Made by a program: the position numbers and the translations under genes
Part shown: positions 46,828 through 55,432 of the stretch, one piece after another
Layout: every line of letters begins with the position of its first letter
Numbering within the stretch: position 1 is the stretch's first letter
The notes under the pieces: model-generated
The model's database searches: none
What the model saw: only the letters and a program-made list of their open reading frames with translations
Told to the model about the DNA's origin: nothing
DNA from: Planctomycetota bacterium
GTDB taxonomy: Bacteria > Planctomycetota > Phycisphaerae > Phycisphaerales > UBA1924
Length of the DNA stretch: 64,000 bases
Assembly (NCBI GenBank): GCA_017303555.1
Contig: JAFLCN010000003.1
Span: forward strand, 186,001-250,000
Reading direction: 5' to 3'

Positions 46828-47703
46828 TCACTTGCTTACGGAGACAATCCCCGCCAGTGCCAGCACCAGCAGCACGATCCCCAGCCCAATCCGGTAGAAC
46901 CCGAATGCCGCTAATCCGTGCTTGTTCAGGAAGCCCACCAGCCAGCGCACCGCGATGAACGCGCTGATCGCCGCGACGACAATACCGATCAGGATCGGCT
47001 TCGCCCCGAGCACCTCGAACATGTTCTTGGTTCCCGCGGCCTTGTGCTCGGCGTAGTCCTTGTAGAGCGTGTACAGAGTTGCCGCGAGGAGCGTGGGCAT
47101 GCCGAGCAGGAAGCTGAACTCTGCCGCAGCGCCGGGCTTGAGGCCCCGGAAATAGCCCGCCGTGATCGTCATCATCGAGCGGCTCGTGCCCGGACAGAGC
47201 GAGAAGATCTGGAGCAGCCCGACGGCCAGCGCATCACCCGCCGACATCTGTTCGACGCTCTTGCCCTCGATCCCGCCCCGCATCGGCTTGCGAGAGCGTC
47301 GCCACAGTTCGACACCGATCATGTAGATCCCGCCCACGACCAGCGCAATCACAACGGGCCAGAGGTGAAACAGCTTCGCCTCGATCGCCTTCCTGAGCAC
47401 AAAGCCCATCAGCGCCGCCGGAATGAACGCGATCACGACGTTGGTGAAGATCCGGAATCCCGCGGCATCCTTCCCCGCCAAACCCTTCATCATCTGCACG
47501 AATCGAGGGAAGTACAGCGCCAGCACCGCCAGGATCGCGCCGCCCTGCACGATCACGCTGAACGCATCGAACGCCGCCTTCGTCTCCGGCCGGTCCAGCT
47601 TCATCAGGTCGCCGGCGATGATCAGGTGCCCGGTCGAACTGATCGGCAGATACTCGGTAATTCCCTCCACAATCCCCAGCACGATCGCTTGCCACGTTTC
47701 CAT
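46828..47703 (-). CDS. uppP: Undecaprenyl-diphosphatase
   Basis: Recycles undecaprenyl pyrophosphate in cell-wall synthesis; inner membrane protein with about eight helices. 291 residues from ATG 47703. GIVEGITEYLPISSTGHLI carries the catalytic Glu-rich motif, and LFSLCPGTSRSMMTITAGYFRG is the second motif (SGxSR-like). The frame opens up to 47790, but the extra residues are Pro/Gly/Arg-rich and do not belong to the family. Confidence 0.95.
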   Translation of the reverse strand: METWQAIVLGIVEGITEYLPISSTGHLIIAGDLMKLDRPETKAAFDAFSVIVQGGAILAVLALYFPRFVQMMKGLAGKDAAGFRIFTNVVIAFIPAALMGFVLRKAIEAKLFHLWPVVIALVVGGIYMIGVELWRRSRKPMRGGIEGKSVEQMSAGDALAVGLLQIFSLCPGTSRSMMTITAGYFRGLKPGAAAEFSFLLGMPTLLAATLYTLYKDYAEHKAAGTKNMFEVLGAKPILIGIVVAAISAFIAVRWLVGFLNKHGLAAFGFYRIGLGIVLLVLALAGIVSVSK

Positions 47704-47841
47704 GTTCGTTCGAAGTCCTCGTTCTGGTCGCGCTCCGGCGGCAGGAGCGGGATCGGGTCCAGCCTGGATCAGCCGCGAATCGGCGAGCAAACGTAGATTG
47801 CCCGGACAGAGATCGTCGGTCGGGTCGCTTCCCGATCAAGA

Positions 47842-48735
47842 ATGACCGTTCCGATCGACCGCCCTCTCTCGAAGGACTTTGTGGCCCAGCCCAACCTCAT
47901 CGCGCTCAACGACCCAGCCGACCCGCGCGTCCGCGAGTACCGGGCACTCAAAGAAGGGGATCTTTCCCGGGGCATCGATGCTTCCGCCCCCTTCGGATCC
48001 TTTATCTGCGAGGGTGCGCTGGTCGCCGAGCACCTGCTCGCCTCGTCGTTCCCGTGCCGCTCGTTCCTCATCGCGGAATCCAAGCTCGAATCGCAGCGCG
48101 CCCTGCTGGAACAAGCGCCCGCCCAAACACCGGTGTACGTCGCGCCCGACGCTGTCCTGCACGAAGTGGTGGGGTTCAAGTTCCATCGCGGTCTGCTGGC
48201 CGCAGGTGCCCGGACCGCTCCGCCCTCGCCGGCAGAAGCGAGAAATCGAATCGCCGCGGCACCCGCGCTCGTGGTTCTCGAAGACCTGACCAACCTCGAC
48301 AACATGGGCGGGCTGTTTCGCTGCGTCTCCGCCCTCGCGCCGGAAGGCACGCTCGTTGTGCTCTCGCCCCAGTCGGTCGATCCGCTCTATCGCAAAGCGA
48401 TCCGCGTCTCGATGGGCCATTCACTGCGGATTCCATTCGTAACTCTCGCGCCCTGGGAAGATGCGCCGCAGCGCATCCGAAGCGAAGGGTTTGAGCTGCT
48501 CGCGCTCACGCCCGATGCGGCCGCCGAAACTATGAACGACGTTTCGGCACAGGCCGCAGCCCCTCAGCGAAAGCTCGCGTTGGCGCTCGGCTCGGAAGGT
48601 CCGGGGCTTTCGCGTTTGCTGCTCGCGCAGGCCGATCGGCGCGTCCGCATCGCGCAGCGCCCGGGGGTGGATTCCCTGAATGTCATGGTCGCCGGCGCGA
48701 TCGCGATGTCAGCGCTTTTCCGGCCCGGGGGCTGA
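47842..48735 (+). CDS. TrmH/SpoU family RNA methyltransferase
   Basis: 297 residues. SPOUT-fold 2'-O-ribose methylase. An N-terminal substrate-binding region (GDLSRGIDASAPFGSFICEGALVAEHLL) precedes the catalytic knot: motif 1 LEDLTNLDNMGGLFRCVSAL, motif 2 LALALGSEGPGLSRLLL, and motif 3 RIAQRPGVDSLNVMVAGAIAM. The target (tRNA or rRNA) cannot be told from sequence. Its end overlaps the convergent DevB-like gene by 27 nt. Confidence 0.9.
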   Translation: MTVPIDRPLSKDFVAQPNLIALNDPADPRVREYRALKEGDLSRGIDASAPFGSFICEGALVAEHLLASSFPCRSFLIAESKLESQRALLEQAPAQTPVYVAPDAVLHEVVGFKFHRGLLAAGARTAPPSPAEARNRIAAAPALVVLEDLTNLDNMGGLFRCVSALAPEGTLVVLSPQSVDPLYRKAIRVSMGHSLRIPFVTLAPWEDAPQRIRSEGFELLALTPDAAAETMNDVSAQAAAPQRKLALALGSEGPGLSRLLLAQADRRVRIAQRPGVDSLNVMVAGAIAMSALFRPGG

Positions 48736-49815
48736 GGGCTTCGACGCACCACTCTGCTTGGCCGTCGCATCGAAGAACACATCCACCGCCTGCCCCGGCA
48801 CGATGCCGAAGGCGCCGCCCGTTCCATCCGAGCCCACGATCGCCATCAGCACATCGATGATGCGTGTGTCGGTGCGCTCCGAGTTCGCGCCGGAGAGATT
48901 GAGCTTCGGGCGCGCGAAGGGTTCGATACGGACGATCTGCAACTGGAGTTCCTGTGGCGAGGCGCCGCGGGTGCGCCCGACGCCCTTGGAATCCATGCCG
49001 ATGAGGGCGAAATCCTCTTCATCGACCTGCGCGCGGACGTGCAGCTTGGTGAGATCCCCCAGCACAAGTGCCGCGTGAGCCATGCTCGGTCCCTGCACAT
49101 ATTCGCCCGGCTCGACTTCGCGGCGCAGCACGGTTCCTTCGCGTGGAGCGCGAACGGTCATGCGCTCCTTCAAGACCTGGAGCGCCGCGATCTGGGCCTT
49201 GGTCGATTCCAAATTGGCCTGTGCGACTTCCAGGTCCGCCTTCCAGCCGCCCGCCTTCAGCTTCGCCAGCGCCGCCGTCGCGGATGCAAACTCCGCCCGC
49301 GCAATATCGACGGCGGCTTGGGAAGACGCAACATCGCGTGCCGACATCGCGCCGCTCTTCACGGCGTCGCTTGTGCGCTGCAGCTTGTCTTCGGCATCCA
49401 CCTGCGTCGCCTTGGCCCGCTGCACGGCAGCCTCCAGCGGCGGGATGTCCTCCGCGCGCGGGATCGCGTGCCACCGCTGGATCTCCGCATTCCGGGCCAT
49501 GAGCTCGCCCTCGGCGCGGATGATCTGCGAATCGATGTTCCGGGTGTCGAGCTGCATCAGCGGCTGACCCTGGGTCACGACATCGCCCACATTTACCATC
49601 ACCTCGGTGACAAGCCCCGGCTCGGGCGCCGCGACCTCGATCACGCGCCCCGCGGGCTCGACAATGCCGAGCGCCGCAACCCCGCGCCCGAACGGATTCA
49701 CGCTCGCCGGCCGCGCGAGAGGCGCATCCGGAATCGTTCGCTTGCCCGTCGTCACGGCCAGCACGCCGATCACAATGCCGATGATCGAAAGCACAATCGT
49801 CGCCCAGCGCACCAT
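48709..49815 (-). CDS. Membrane fusion (HlyD/DevB-like) subunit of an ABC exporter
   Basis: 368 residues from ATG 49815, which has GAAGGAG 6 nt before it. One N-terminal membrane helix (IVLSIIGIVIGVLAVTTG), a split biotinyl-lipoyl domain (GLVTEVMVNVGDVVTQGQPLMQLDT and MTVRAPREGTVLRREVEPGEYV), a long alpha-hairpin in between, and a beta-barrel domain: the adaptor subunit of DevBCA/MacAB-type exporters. It is downstream of the DevC-like permease gene. A (GA)22 run (minus strand) lies about 49 nt before the start. The ATPase subunit is not in the window. Confidence 0.88.
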   Translation of the reverse strand: MVRWATIVLSIIGIVIGVLAVTTGKRTIPDAPLARPASVNPFGRGVAALGIVEPAGRVIEVAAPEPGLVTEVMVNVGDVVTQGQPLMQLDTRNIDSQIIRAEGELMARNAEIQRWHAIPRAEDIPPLEAAVQRAKATQVDAEDKLQRTSDAVKSGAMSARDVASSQAAVDIARAEFASATAALAKLKAGGWKADLEVAQANLESTKAQIAALQVLKERMTVRAPREGTVLRREVEPGEYVQGPSMAHAALVLGDLTKLHVRAQVDEEDFALIGMDSKGVGRTRGASPQELQLQIVRIEPFARPKLNLSGANSERTDTRIIDVLMAIVGSDGTGGAFGIVPGQAVDVFFDATAKQSGASKPSAPGPEKR

Positions 49816-49861
49816 CGCAGACTCCTTCGCCAACTCTGGCCCACCAAACTTCCACGCACCG

Positions 49862-49912
<51 letters not shown>

Positions 49913-49949
49913 GTGTCCTTCGTGCCTTCGTGGTTCCCTGGTTCCCGTC

Positions 49950-51083
49950 TCACGCCGCCCCGAAGACCGCACCCGGACTCACCCCGATCACGCGGCGAAG
50001 GCTCAACACGCTTCCCAACATGACTGTCAGCACCATCGCGACCAATGAAATAAGCAGCAATTCCCACGGCAGTTTCGCCGAAAGTTCGCTCTCGCTCCGC
50101 ACGGTGAAAATGGTGAACGCACCCGCAAGCCCCACGCCGATGCCGTAGCCGATCAACCCGACCACAAACGCCTGCGCCAGTACCATGCCCGAGAGCGTCC
50201 AGCCCGAGGCGCCCAGGGCTTTCAGCGTGGCGAACTGCCTCAGGTTCTCGAGCGTGAACTGGTAGAACACACTCGCCGAGAGCAGCAGGCCGACAACAAA
50301 GCCCAGCGCGATGGTGATGCCGAAATTGAAGCCGATCCCCGTCGCGATGGTGATGTAGCTCATCGTGCGCTGCCGAAATTCGTCGGTTGTGAGCGCCGAG
50401 ACGTCGCCGAGGGCGTTGATCCGCGCCTGCACTTCCTTCAGCTCGGAGGGTTCTTTGACCTTGACCAGGATGTACGAGATCGCCTTGCGCCCCACCGGCG
50501 TAAAGCGGGTGGCGTTGTCGAACGTGGTGTAGATGATCGCGTTGCTCTCAAAGCCCTGGCGCGCCTTGCAGAACCCCACGACAACCGCCCGCTTGTCGTT
50601 GATCTTCAGCGTGTCGCCGATGTTCACGCCGCCGAGCTTGTCCCTGCTCTTGATCTCGACGATGATCGCGTCCGGCGTCCACAGATCTTCGAGTCTTCCC
50701 TCCACCATCTCCGGGGGCCGCCCCGCCAGCGTGGTGCGCGACAAACCCAGAATCTGCACCCGCTTGAAGCTGCCGTTCTTCAGTTCGGTGATCGCGTAGT
50801 TGCTGAAAAACGGTTCCGCCCACGCCACGCCGGCGACGCTGCGGATCCGTCCCACCTTTTGATCGCTCAGCGGCCGATACTCCGCGACCCAGTCCGTCCC
50901 CGGGTCCACCACCCACAAATCCGCCTGCCCCACATTCTGCAGCGGCCCCGTCGCCTGCGTCAGCAAACCCAGAAAGATCGCCCCCTGCTGGTTCATGAGC
51001 ATCGTCGCAAACGCGAGCGACATCACCAGCGTGATGTACTTGGTGCGGTCGCCAAAGAGCATGCGGAGAGCGATGCGGAACAC
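49950..51083 (-). CDS. ABC exporter permease, DevC/FtsX-like
   Basis: 377 residues. One membrane helix near the N-terminus (YITLVMSLAFATMLMNQQGAIFL), a large periplasmic MacB-like core (residues about 40-240), and three C-terminal helices (ITIALGFVVGLLLSASVFYQF, AQAFVVGLIGYGIGVGLAGAF, LLISLVAMVLTVMLGSVLSL): the FtsX/DevC layout. It partners the DevB-like adaptor downstream. It is probably the first gene of that unit, upstream of the CT tract. The next minus-strand gene upstream is a family 2 glycosyltransferase. Confidence 0.88.
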   Translation of the reverse strand: MFRIALRMLFGDRTKYITLVMSLAFATMLMNQQGAIFLGLLTQATGPLQNVGQADLWVVDPGTDWVAEYRPLSDQKVGRIRSVAGVAWAEPFFSNYAITELKNGSFKRVQILGLSRTTLAGRPPEMVEGRLEDLWTPDAIIVEIKSRDKLGGVNIGDTLKINDKRAVVVGFCKARQGFESNAIIYTTFDNATRFTPVGRKAISYILVKVKEPSELKEVQARINALGDVSALTTDEFRQRTMSYITIATGIGFNFGITIALGFVVGLLLSASVFYQFTLENLRQFATLKALGASGWTLSGMVLAQAFVVGLIGYGIGVGLAGAFTIFTVRSESELSAKLPWELLLISLVAMVLTVMLGSVLSLRRVIGVSPGAVFGAA

Positions 51084-51140
51084 GGGTCAGGGTAGGTTTC
51101 GGCGGGCGAAGCGAACCGGATTCGCTCCGCCCCAAGCGAT

Positions 51141-51917
51141 CTAATTGAACAGATTCCGCTTCACAATCACCGCCACCGCCTCGATCCCGTCCTGCCACCG
51201 AATCTTCTTCCCCTCGCTGTACGTCCGCCCCGAGTAGCTCACCGGCACCTCAAAGATCCGGAGCTTGCGCTCCTGTTTCGTCTCTCCATCCTCGATCGTC
51301 ATCCCCGCCAGCCGCGCAACGATCTCCGGCTCCACTCCGAACCGCTCTTCCTTCAATTCAATCGCCAGCGCCACATCCCGCGTGAACGCCTTCAGGCAGC
51401 ACTCGATGTCCGACAGGTTCAGATTCGTGAACACATTGCTGAGCGTTGTGATCGCGCGATTCGCCAGCGAATGCCAGAAGTAAAGCACCCGGTGCGTCTG
51501 GCCCAAAAACCGCGAGCCGATCACCGCGTCCGCACGCCCATCCAGAATCGGCGCGAGCATCGCGCCGTGATCCATCGGGTCGTACTCAAGATCCGCATCG
51601 TGGATCAGCACAATGTCGGCTTCCGCATCGATCGCAAGGTCAATCCCGTGCCGAACCGCGGCACCCTTGCCCTTGTTCGGGCTCGATAGTTCCGACCGAA
51701 TCTCAACCCCCGCTCGAGCCCGCTCCCCCAGTCGCTTGACGATCTCCGCCGTCCCGTCCGTCGATCCATCATCCACGATCACGATCATCCGTTCGAGCGC
51801 GTTCCCGTCCGCACTCTTCGGCGCGGGGCACGCCACGATCCGGTCGAGCGCTCGCTCCACCAGCTTCGCTTCGTTGAACACGGGCATGATGATCGCCAGT
51901 TTCATCCGCATAAACAT
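51141..51917 (-). CDS. Family 2 glycosyltransferase (dolichol-phosphate mannosyltransferase-like)
   Basis: 258 residues from ATG 51917 (ATG 51905, giving MKLAIIMPVFNE, is equally good). GT-A fold: IIMPVFNEAKLVERALDRI, IVDDGSTDGTAEIV, then ADIVLIHDADLEYDP (DxD), GKGAAVRHGID, VIGSRFLG, and the conserved RNLFN end. This group transfers a sugar from a nucleotide donor to a lipid carrier. It is divergent from a membrane glycosyltransferase-like gene with under 50 nt between starts; the two may work together. Confidence 0.9.
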   Translation of the reverse strand: MFMRMKLAIIMPVFNEAKLVERALDRIVACPAPKSADGNALERMIVIVDDGSTDGTAEIVKRLGERARAGVEIRSELSSPNKGKGAAVRHGIDLAIDAEADIVLIHDADLEYDPMDHGAMLAPILDGRADAVIGSRFLGQTHRVLYFWHSLANRAITTLSNVFTNLNLSDIECCLKAFTRDVALAIELKEERFGVEPEIVARLAGMTIEDGETKQERKLRIFEVPVSYSGRTYSEGKKIRWQDGIEAVAVIVKRNLFN

Positions 51918-51962
51918 AGCGAACCGTCGGTCCCGGGCGTGCTCCGAATACCATCGCTCCCC

Positions 51963-53165
51963 ATGCCCTCGCGCGTCCGCATCGCCTTCGTCTTCGCCAT
52001 CATCGCGTTTTGTGCGATCGTCGGCTGGCAGATGCAACTGAACACCGCTCCGCCGCTGCGCGATGAAACCCACTACTGGCCCAACGCTCAGTACCTCACC
52101 TCCGGCGGCCTTCCTTCACTCGAAAAACTCCGCACCTATTCCGAGCTCTGCACGCCCCTTTCGCTCATGCTGTTCGGATGGGCAGACCGGTTCACGGGCG
52201 GCGGACTGCCCGCCGCCCGCTACTTCAGTTTGAGCGCGGTCTGTGCGACGCTCGTTCTCTTCGTGCTGCTCGCCCGCGGCCCGGATCGACGCGTGCTTCC
52301 CGCGGCACTCTGCCTGCTCGCATTCCCGTACTTCCTTGGCGTCGGCATTCACATCTATCCCGATTCCTTTGCGATTCTCTTTACGTTGATCGGCCTGGCG
52401 CTCTTCCAGCGAGACTTGCCGTGGTTTGGCGCGATCTTCTTTGCTCTGGCGATCTCCTGCCGCCAGTACATGGTCGCGTTCCCGGTCGGGCTCGCGCTCT
52501 GGCAGATCGCCGAACTGATCCGCCTGAAACCCGCGAATGAGCGCATGCGAGCGATCATCACTTCGCCCAAGGTCATCGCGGGGTTGTCGGGCGCTCTCGT
52601 GCTGCTCGCATGGATCGTTTTCTGGGGCGGCTTCGGCCCACCCGGCGAGGTGAGGCGGCAGGCCGTGTCGACGGCTCAGAACTCGATCCTCTTCTACCCG
52701 CAATACGCCCTGTATGGGCTTTCGTGCCTCGGGCTCTACTTTGCCTTGCCTCACTGGGTGCTGTTCGACAGGAGATTGAATCTGCGATTCGTCTTCTCGC
52801 TCCGAGGCGTTTTGCTCATGACCGCGATCACGGTTTGCTTCTGGTTCTTCCCTCCCCAAGACAACTTCCACTACGAGATCGACAACATGGGGTACTTCGA
52901 TCGCATGATCCGCGGAGCGGTGGGGGCGCATTCGCCCGTGAGGCTGATCATCCTTGCCGCGTTCGCGTGGATTGCAGCGATGGCCTTCTGCCGCCGCTCG
53001 CTCGCGTCGACGCTCGTGCTCGTGCATCTGCTCATGCTCGCCAAGGCGCACATCGCGTGGGATAAGTACGAGTTGCCCATGCTGATGTGTCTGTGGTTCC
53101 TCGTCGCCGACCAAGCCCGGCGGCCGGATGCGGTCAACGCCGGGGTCGTCGCCGCGCGCAGCTAG
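51963..53165 (+). CDS. Multi-pass membrane protein, GT-C glycosyltransferase-like
   Basis: 400 residues, about ten membrane helices. Near the N-terminus, in the first extracytoplasmic loop, PPLRDETHYWPNAQYLTSGGLPS has the Asp-Glu pair and layout seen in GT-C enzymes (ALG10-like). Later SCRQYMVAFPVGLALWQ and the loop HYEIDNMGYFDRM are present. These enzymes use lipid-linked sugars such as the adjacent family 2 enzyme may make. The precise family was not recognised. ATG 51963 is chosen over GTG 51939. Confidence 0.7.
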   Translation: MPSRVRIAFVFAIIAFCAIVGWQMQLNTAPPLRDETHYWPNAQYLTSGGLPSLEKLRTYSELCTPLSLMLFGWADRFTGGGLPAARYFSLSAVCATLVLFVLLARGPDRRVLPAALCLLAFPYFLGVGIHIYPDSFAILFTLIGLALFQRDLPWFGAIFFALAISCRQYMVAFPVGLALWQIAELIRLKPANERMRAIITSPKVIAGLSGALVLLAWIVFWGGFGPPGEVRRQAVSTAQNSILFYPQYALYGLSCLGLYFALPHWVLFDRRLNLRFVFSLRGVLLMTAITVCFWFFPPQDNFHYEIDNMGYFDRMIRGAVGAHSPVRLIILAAFAWIAAMAFCRRSLASTLVLVHLLMLAKAHIAWDKYELPMLMCLWFLVADQARRPDAVNAGVVAARS

Positions 53166-53175
53166 ACTGGCGCCA

Positions 53176-53946
53176 ATGCCGGCAGCAGAGATCGTCGCCA
53201 TCGAGTTTGTCGCGGACGTCCAGGATGTCGAGGCCTCGACGCTGCACGCCTTTACCGAGTACACCAAATCGCAGGCCGATCGGCTCGCCGCAAACCGCTC
53301 GAAGTCCAAGCGACTCGAGCGCATCATCTACCTCGTCTTGTCGTGCATCTCGTTGGTGTACCTGGTCGCGGTTGTGTGGGGCGGCAGGGAGCCGAACTTC
53401 GTCATAATCTGCCTGGCGCCGATCGGGCCCATCCTCTTTGGTCTGACGTTTCTGAATTTCGCTTCGAAAAAAATGAACGAGGCGCTGAAGCGGGAAGCTC
53501 AACGTGCCGCCCGCGCCCCGGGCGCTCGCTGCGCGTACGGGCGATACAAGGTAACGGTCGAACAGGCCGGCTTCCGTTACGTTGGCGAGCAGCTCGAGTG
53601 CCTGCACCGCTGGCCGATGGTGATCAAGGTCGCGACCGACGACTCCGCGCTGTATGTCGAGCTCGTCAATTACGGGACTTTCCGAATTCCGTTTCGCGCG
53701 TTTCCGGATGATGCGTCGCGCGAGCGCTTCGTCGATGCGATCAACAGCCGCATCTCGACGTTTGGGTTTGACATGTCCACGCGCATTCTCGCCTACACCA
53801 AGGAAAAGAACGCGCGTTGCCCCGGCTGCTCGTACCCGCTGGCGGATCTCGTTTCCCTTCGCTGCCCCGAGTGCGGGCGCGTCCCCACACTGAACGAATT
53901 CCCCGAAGCCGCCCACATGATGGCGCAGTCTTCCCCGCAAATCTGA
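53176..53946 (+). CDS. Membrane protein with YcxB-like domain and C-terminal zinc ribbon
   Basis: 256 residues from ATG 53176. Two adjacent membrane helices (IIYLVLSCISLVYLVAVVWG and FVIICLAPIGPILFGLTFLNF), then a beta-rich domain (YKVTVEQAGFRYVGEQLECLHRWPMVIKVATDDSALYVEL) that looks like YcxB/PH-type proteins, and finally a zinc ribbon CPGCSYPLADLVSLRCPECG. The family and function are not established. It follows the GT-C-like gene by 10 nt and is convergent with mutY. Confidence 0.75.
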   Translation: MPAAEIVAIEFVADVQDVEASTLHAFTEYTKSQADRLAANRSKSKRLERIIYLVLSCISLVYLVAVVWGGREPNFVIICLAPIGPILFGLTFLNFASKKMNEALKREAQRAARAPGARCAYGRYKVTVEQAGFRYVGEQLECLHRWPMVIKVATDDSALYVELVNYGTFRIPFRAFPDDASRERFVDAINSRISTFGFDMSTRILAYTKEKNARCPGCSYPLADLVSLRCPECGRVPTLNEFPEAAHMMAQSSPQI

Positions 53947-53953
53947 TTCGATT

Positions 53954-55117
53954 TCACGCCGGAGTGTTCCGCAGCAGCGCGAGGTGCGCGTTGCTGATCC
54001 CCACGGCGTGGAGCAGGGTCCCGCGATGCCAGCGCCGGCGCCCCGCGCGAAATGAAGCCGCCGCTTCCGCCGCCCAGGCTCGGAAATGGACCGTTCGATG
54101 CGTCGTCTGGAAAATCGTCTCGCTGGGCAGTTGGCTCTGCGCGCTCAAGGTTTGGGGGAGACCAAGTTTCGAGGCGAGCGAAGCAAACTCCGGCGTCGCC
54201 GGCTGCCCCGCCAGGCTCGGGGGCTGCCACAAACCCGCCCACAATCCGGTCGCCGGCCGCTGTTCGAGCAGAAACTCGTACTCCCCGCCGCGCGTCTTTC
54301 GATACACGACGATGACATCGTGATGAACCGCCTGCCGCTGCGCCCGGGGCTTGGCCGCCGGGATCGTCGCCGTGCTTCCGCTAGCAAGCGCGCCGCAATC
54401 GTTCGCCAGCGGGCATTCCCCGCATTTCGGCCCGTCCGGCGTGCACACCGTCGCGCCCAGCTCCATCAACCCTTCATTGAATCGGGCAACCTGCTTCCCT
54501 CGCGATGTGAGCGTCACCAACTGCTCGGCGCGGTTCCACGCCCACTCCATCACGTTCTTGTCGCCCGCATGCCCTTCGCGTGCCTCGAGCCTCTGCAGCA
54601 CGCGGCAGACATTCCCATCCACAATTGCCGCCCGCTCGCCAAACACGATCGACGCAATCGCCCCCGCCGTGTACCTCCCGATTCCTGGCAATTCCTCGAG
54701 CAGTTCGATCGATACCGGGATCGCCCCGTCATGCGCACGCACGATCGCCTTCGCGCACGCGTGCAGCAGCCGGGCTCGCCGGTAATACCCAAGCCCCGAC
54801 CACGCCGCCATCACCTCGTTCTCATGCGCTTCTGCCAGCGCCCGCACCGACGCAAACCGCGCCATGAACGGCCCGAACTTCTCCAGCACCCGCGAGACCT
54901 GCGTCTGCTGCAGCATCAGTTCGCTCACCAGCGACGGATACGCCTGCCGCGGCTCAGTCCTCCACGGCAGGTCTCGACCGTTCTTTGCAAACCACGCCGC
55001 CAGCGATCGCACGATGCGTCCATCGCGAACAGCTTCGCCCTTGACCGCAGTCTTTGCGCTTTGCTTTTTCGTGGCGCGTCTGCCGACCGACCGTGAGGGT
55101 GATCCTGCCCGCGCCAT
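53954..55117 (-). CDS. mutY: A/G-specific adenine DNA glycosylase
   Basis: Removes adenine mispaired with 8-oxoguanine. 387 residues; about 30 Ser/Lys-rich residues precede the family core. SELMLQQTQVSRV carries the catalytic Glu region, the helix-hairpin-helix ELPGIGRYTAGAIAS leads to the catalytic Asp (VDGNVCRVL), and CTPDGPKCGECPLANDC gives the [4Fe-4S] spacing C-x6-C-x2-C-x5-C. The C-terminal domain (YEFLLEQRPATGLWAGLWQPP) is the NUDIX-like 8-oxoG sensor. The gene starts 1 nt after the stop of the Nfu-N-like gene, so the two are almost certainly one unit. Confidence 0.95.
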   Translation of the reverse strand: MARAGSPSRSVGRRATKKQSAKTAVKGEAVRDGRIVRSLAAWFAKNGRDLPWRTEPRQAYPSLVSELMLQQTQVSRVLEKFGPFMARFASVRALAEAHENEVMAAWSGLGYYRRARLLHACAKAIVRAHDGAIPVSIELLEELPGIGRYTAGAIASIVFGERAAIVDGNVCRVLQRLEAREGHAGDKNVMEWAWNRAEQLVTLTSRGKQVARFNEGLMELGATVCTPDGPKCGECPLANDCGALASGSTATIPAAKPRAQRQAVHHDVIVVYRKTRGGEYEFLLEQRPATGLWAGLWQPPSLAGQPATPEFASLASKLGLPQTLSAQSQLPSETIFQTTHRTVHFRAWAAEAAASFRAGRRRWHRGTLLHAVGISNAHLALLRNTPA

Positions 55118-55118
55118 C

Positions 55119-55403
55119 TCACTCCGCCTCGGCCAACGCCTTCTCGACCCCGTTTTTCACCGACTTCCACGCCGCATCCGCCTTCTTGCCCACCGTCAGC
55201 CAGTCGGTCGAGATCAGCACGTTCTCAACCCCGTTCACCCGGAACAGCCGCGCCGCCAGCGGGTCCGCCGCCGCAGCTTCCGCCGACCGATACGACCGCG
55301 GCGCGCCTCCCCGCCCTTCGAGCGGCGAAATCGGCCCCTCCAGCACGACCTTGACCGCGCCCGGATTCGGTGTTTCCTGGAACTCTCGCACTCGATAACC
55401 CAT
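55119..55403 (-). CDS. Stand-alone Nfu N-terminal domain protein
   Basis: 94 residues. FQETPNPGAVKVVLEGPIS and ADPLAARLFRVNGVENVLISTDWLTVGKKADAAWKSVKNGVEKAL match the Nfu_N fold found before the CxxC iron-sulfur scaffold domain of Nfu proteins. The scaffold domain and all cysteines are missing. It may help deliver or target Fe-S clusters to MutY, whose gene follows after 1 nt (inference). It is divergent from cdaA. Confidence 0.8.
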   Translation of the reverse strand: MGYRVREFQETPNPGAVKVVLEGPISPLEGRGGAPRSYRSAEAAAADPLAARLFRVNGVENVLISTDWLTVGKKADAAWKSVKNGVEKALAEAE

Positions 55404-55432
55404 ACAAGCCGAAGAGTAGACTCAAGGGCATT

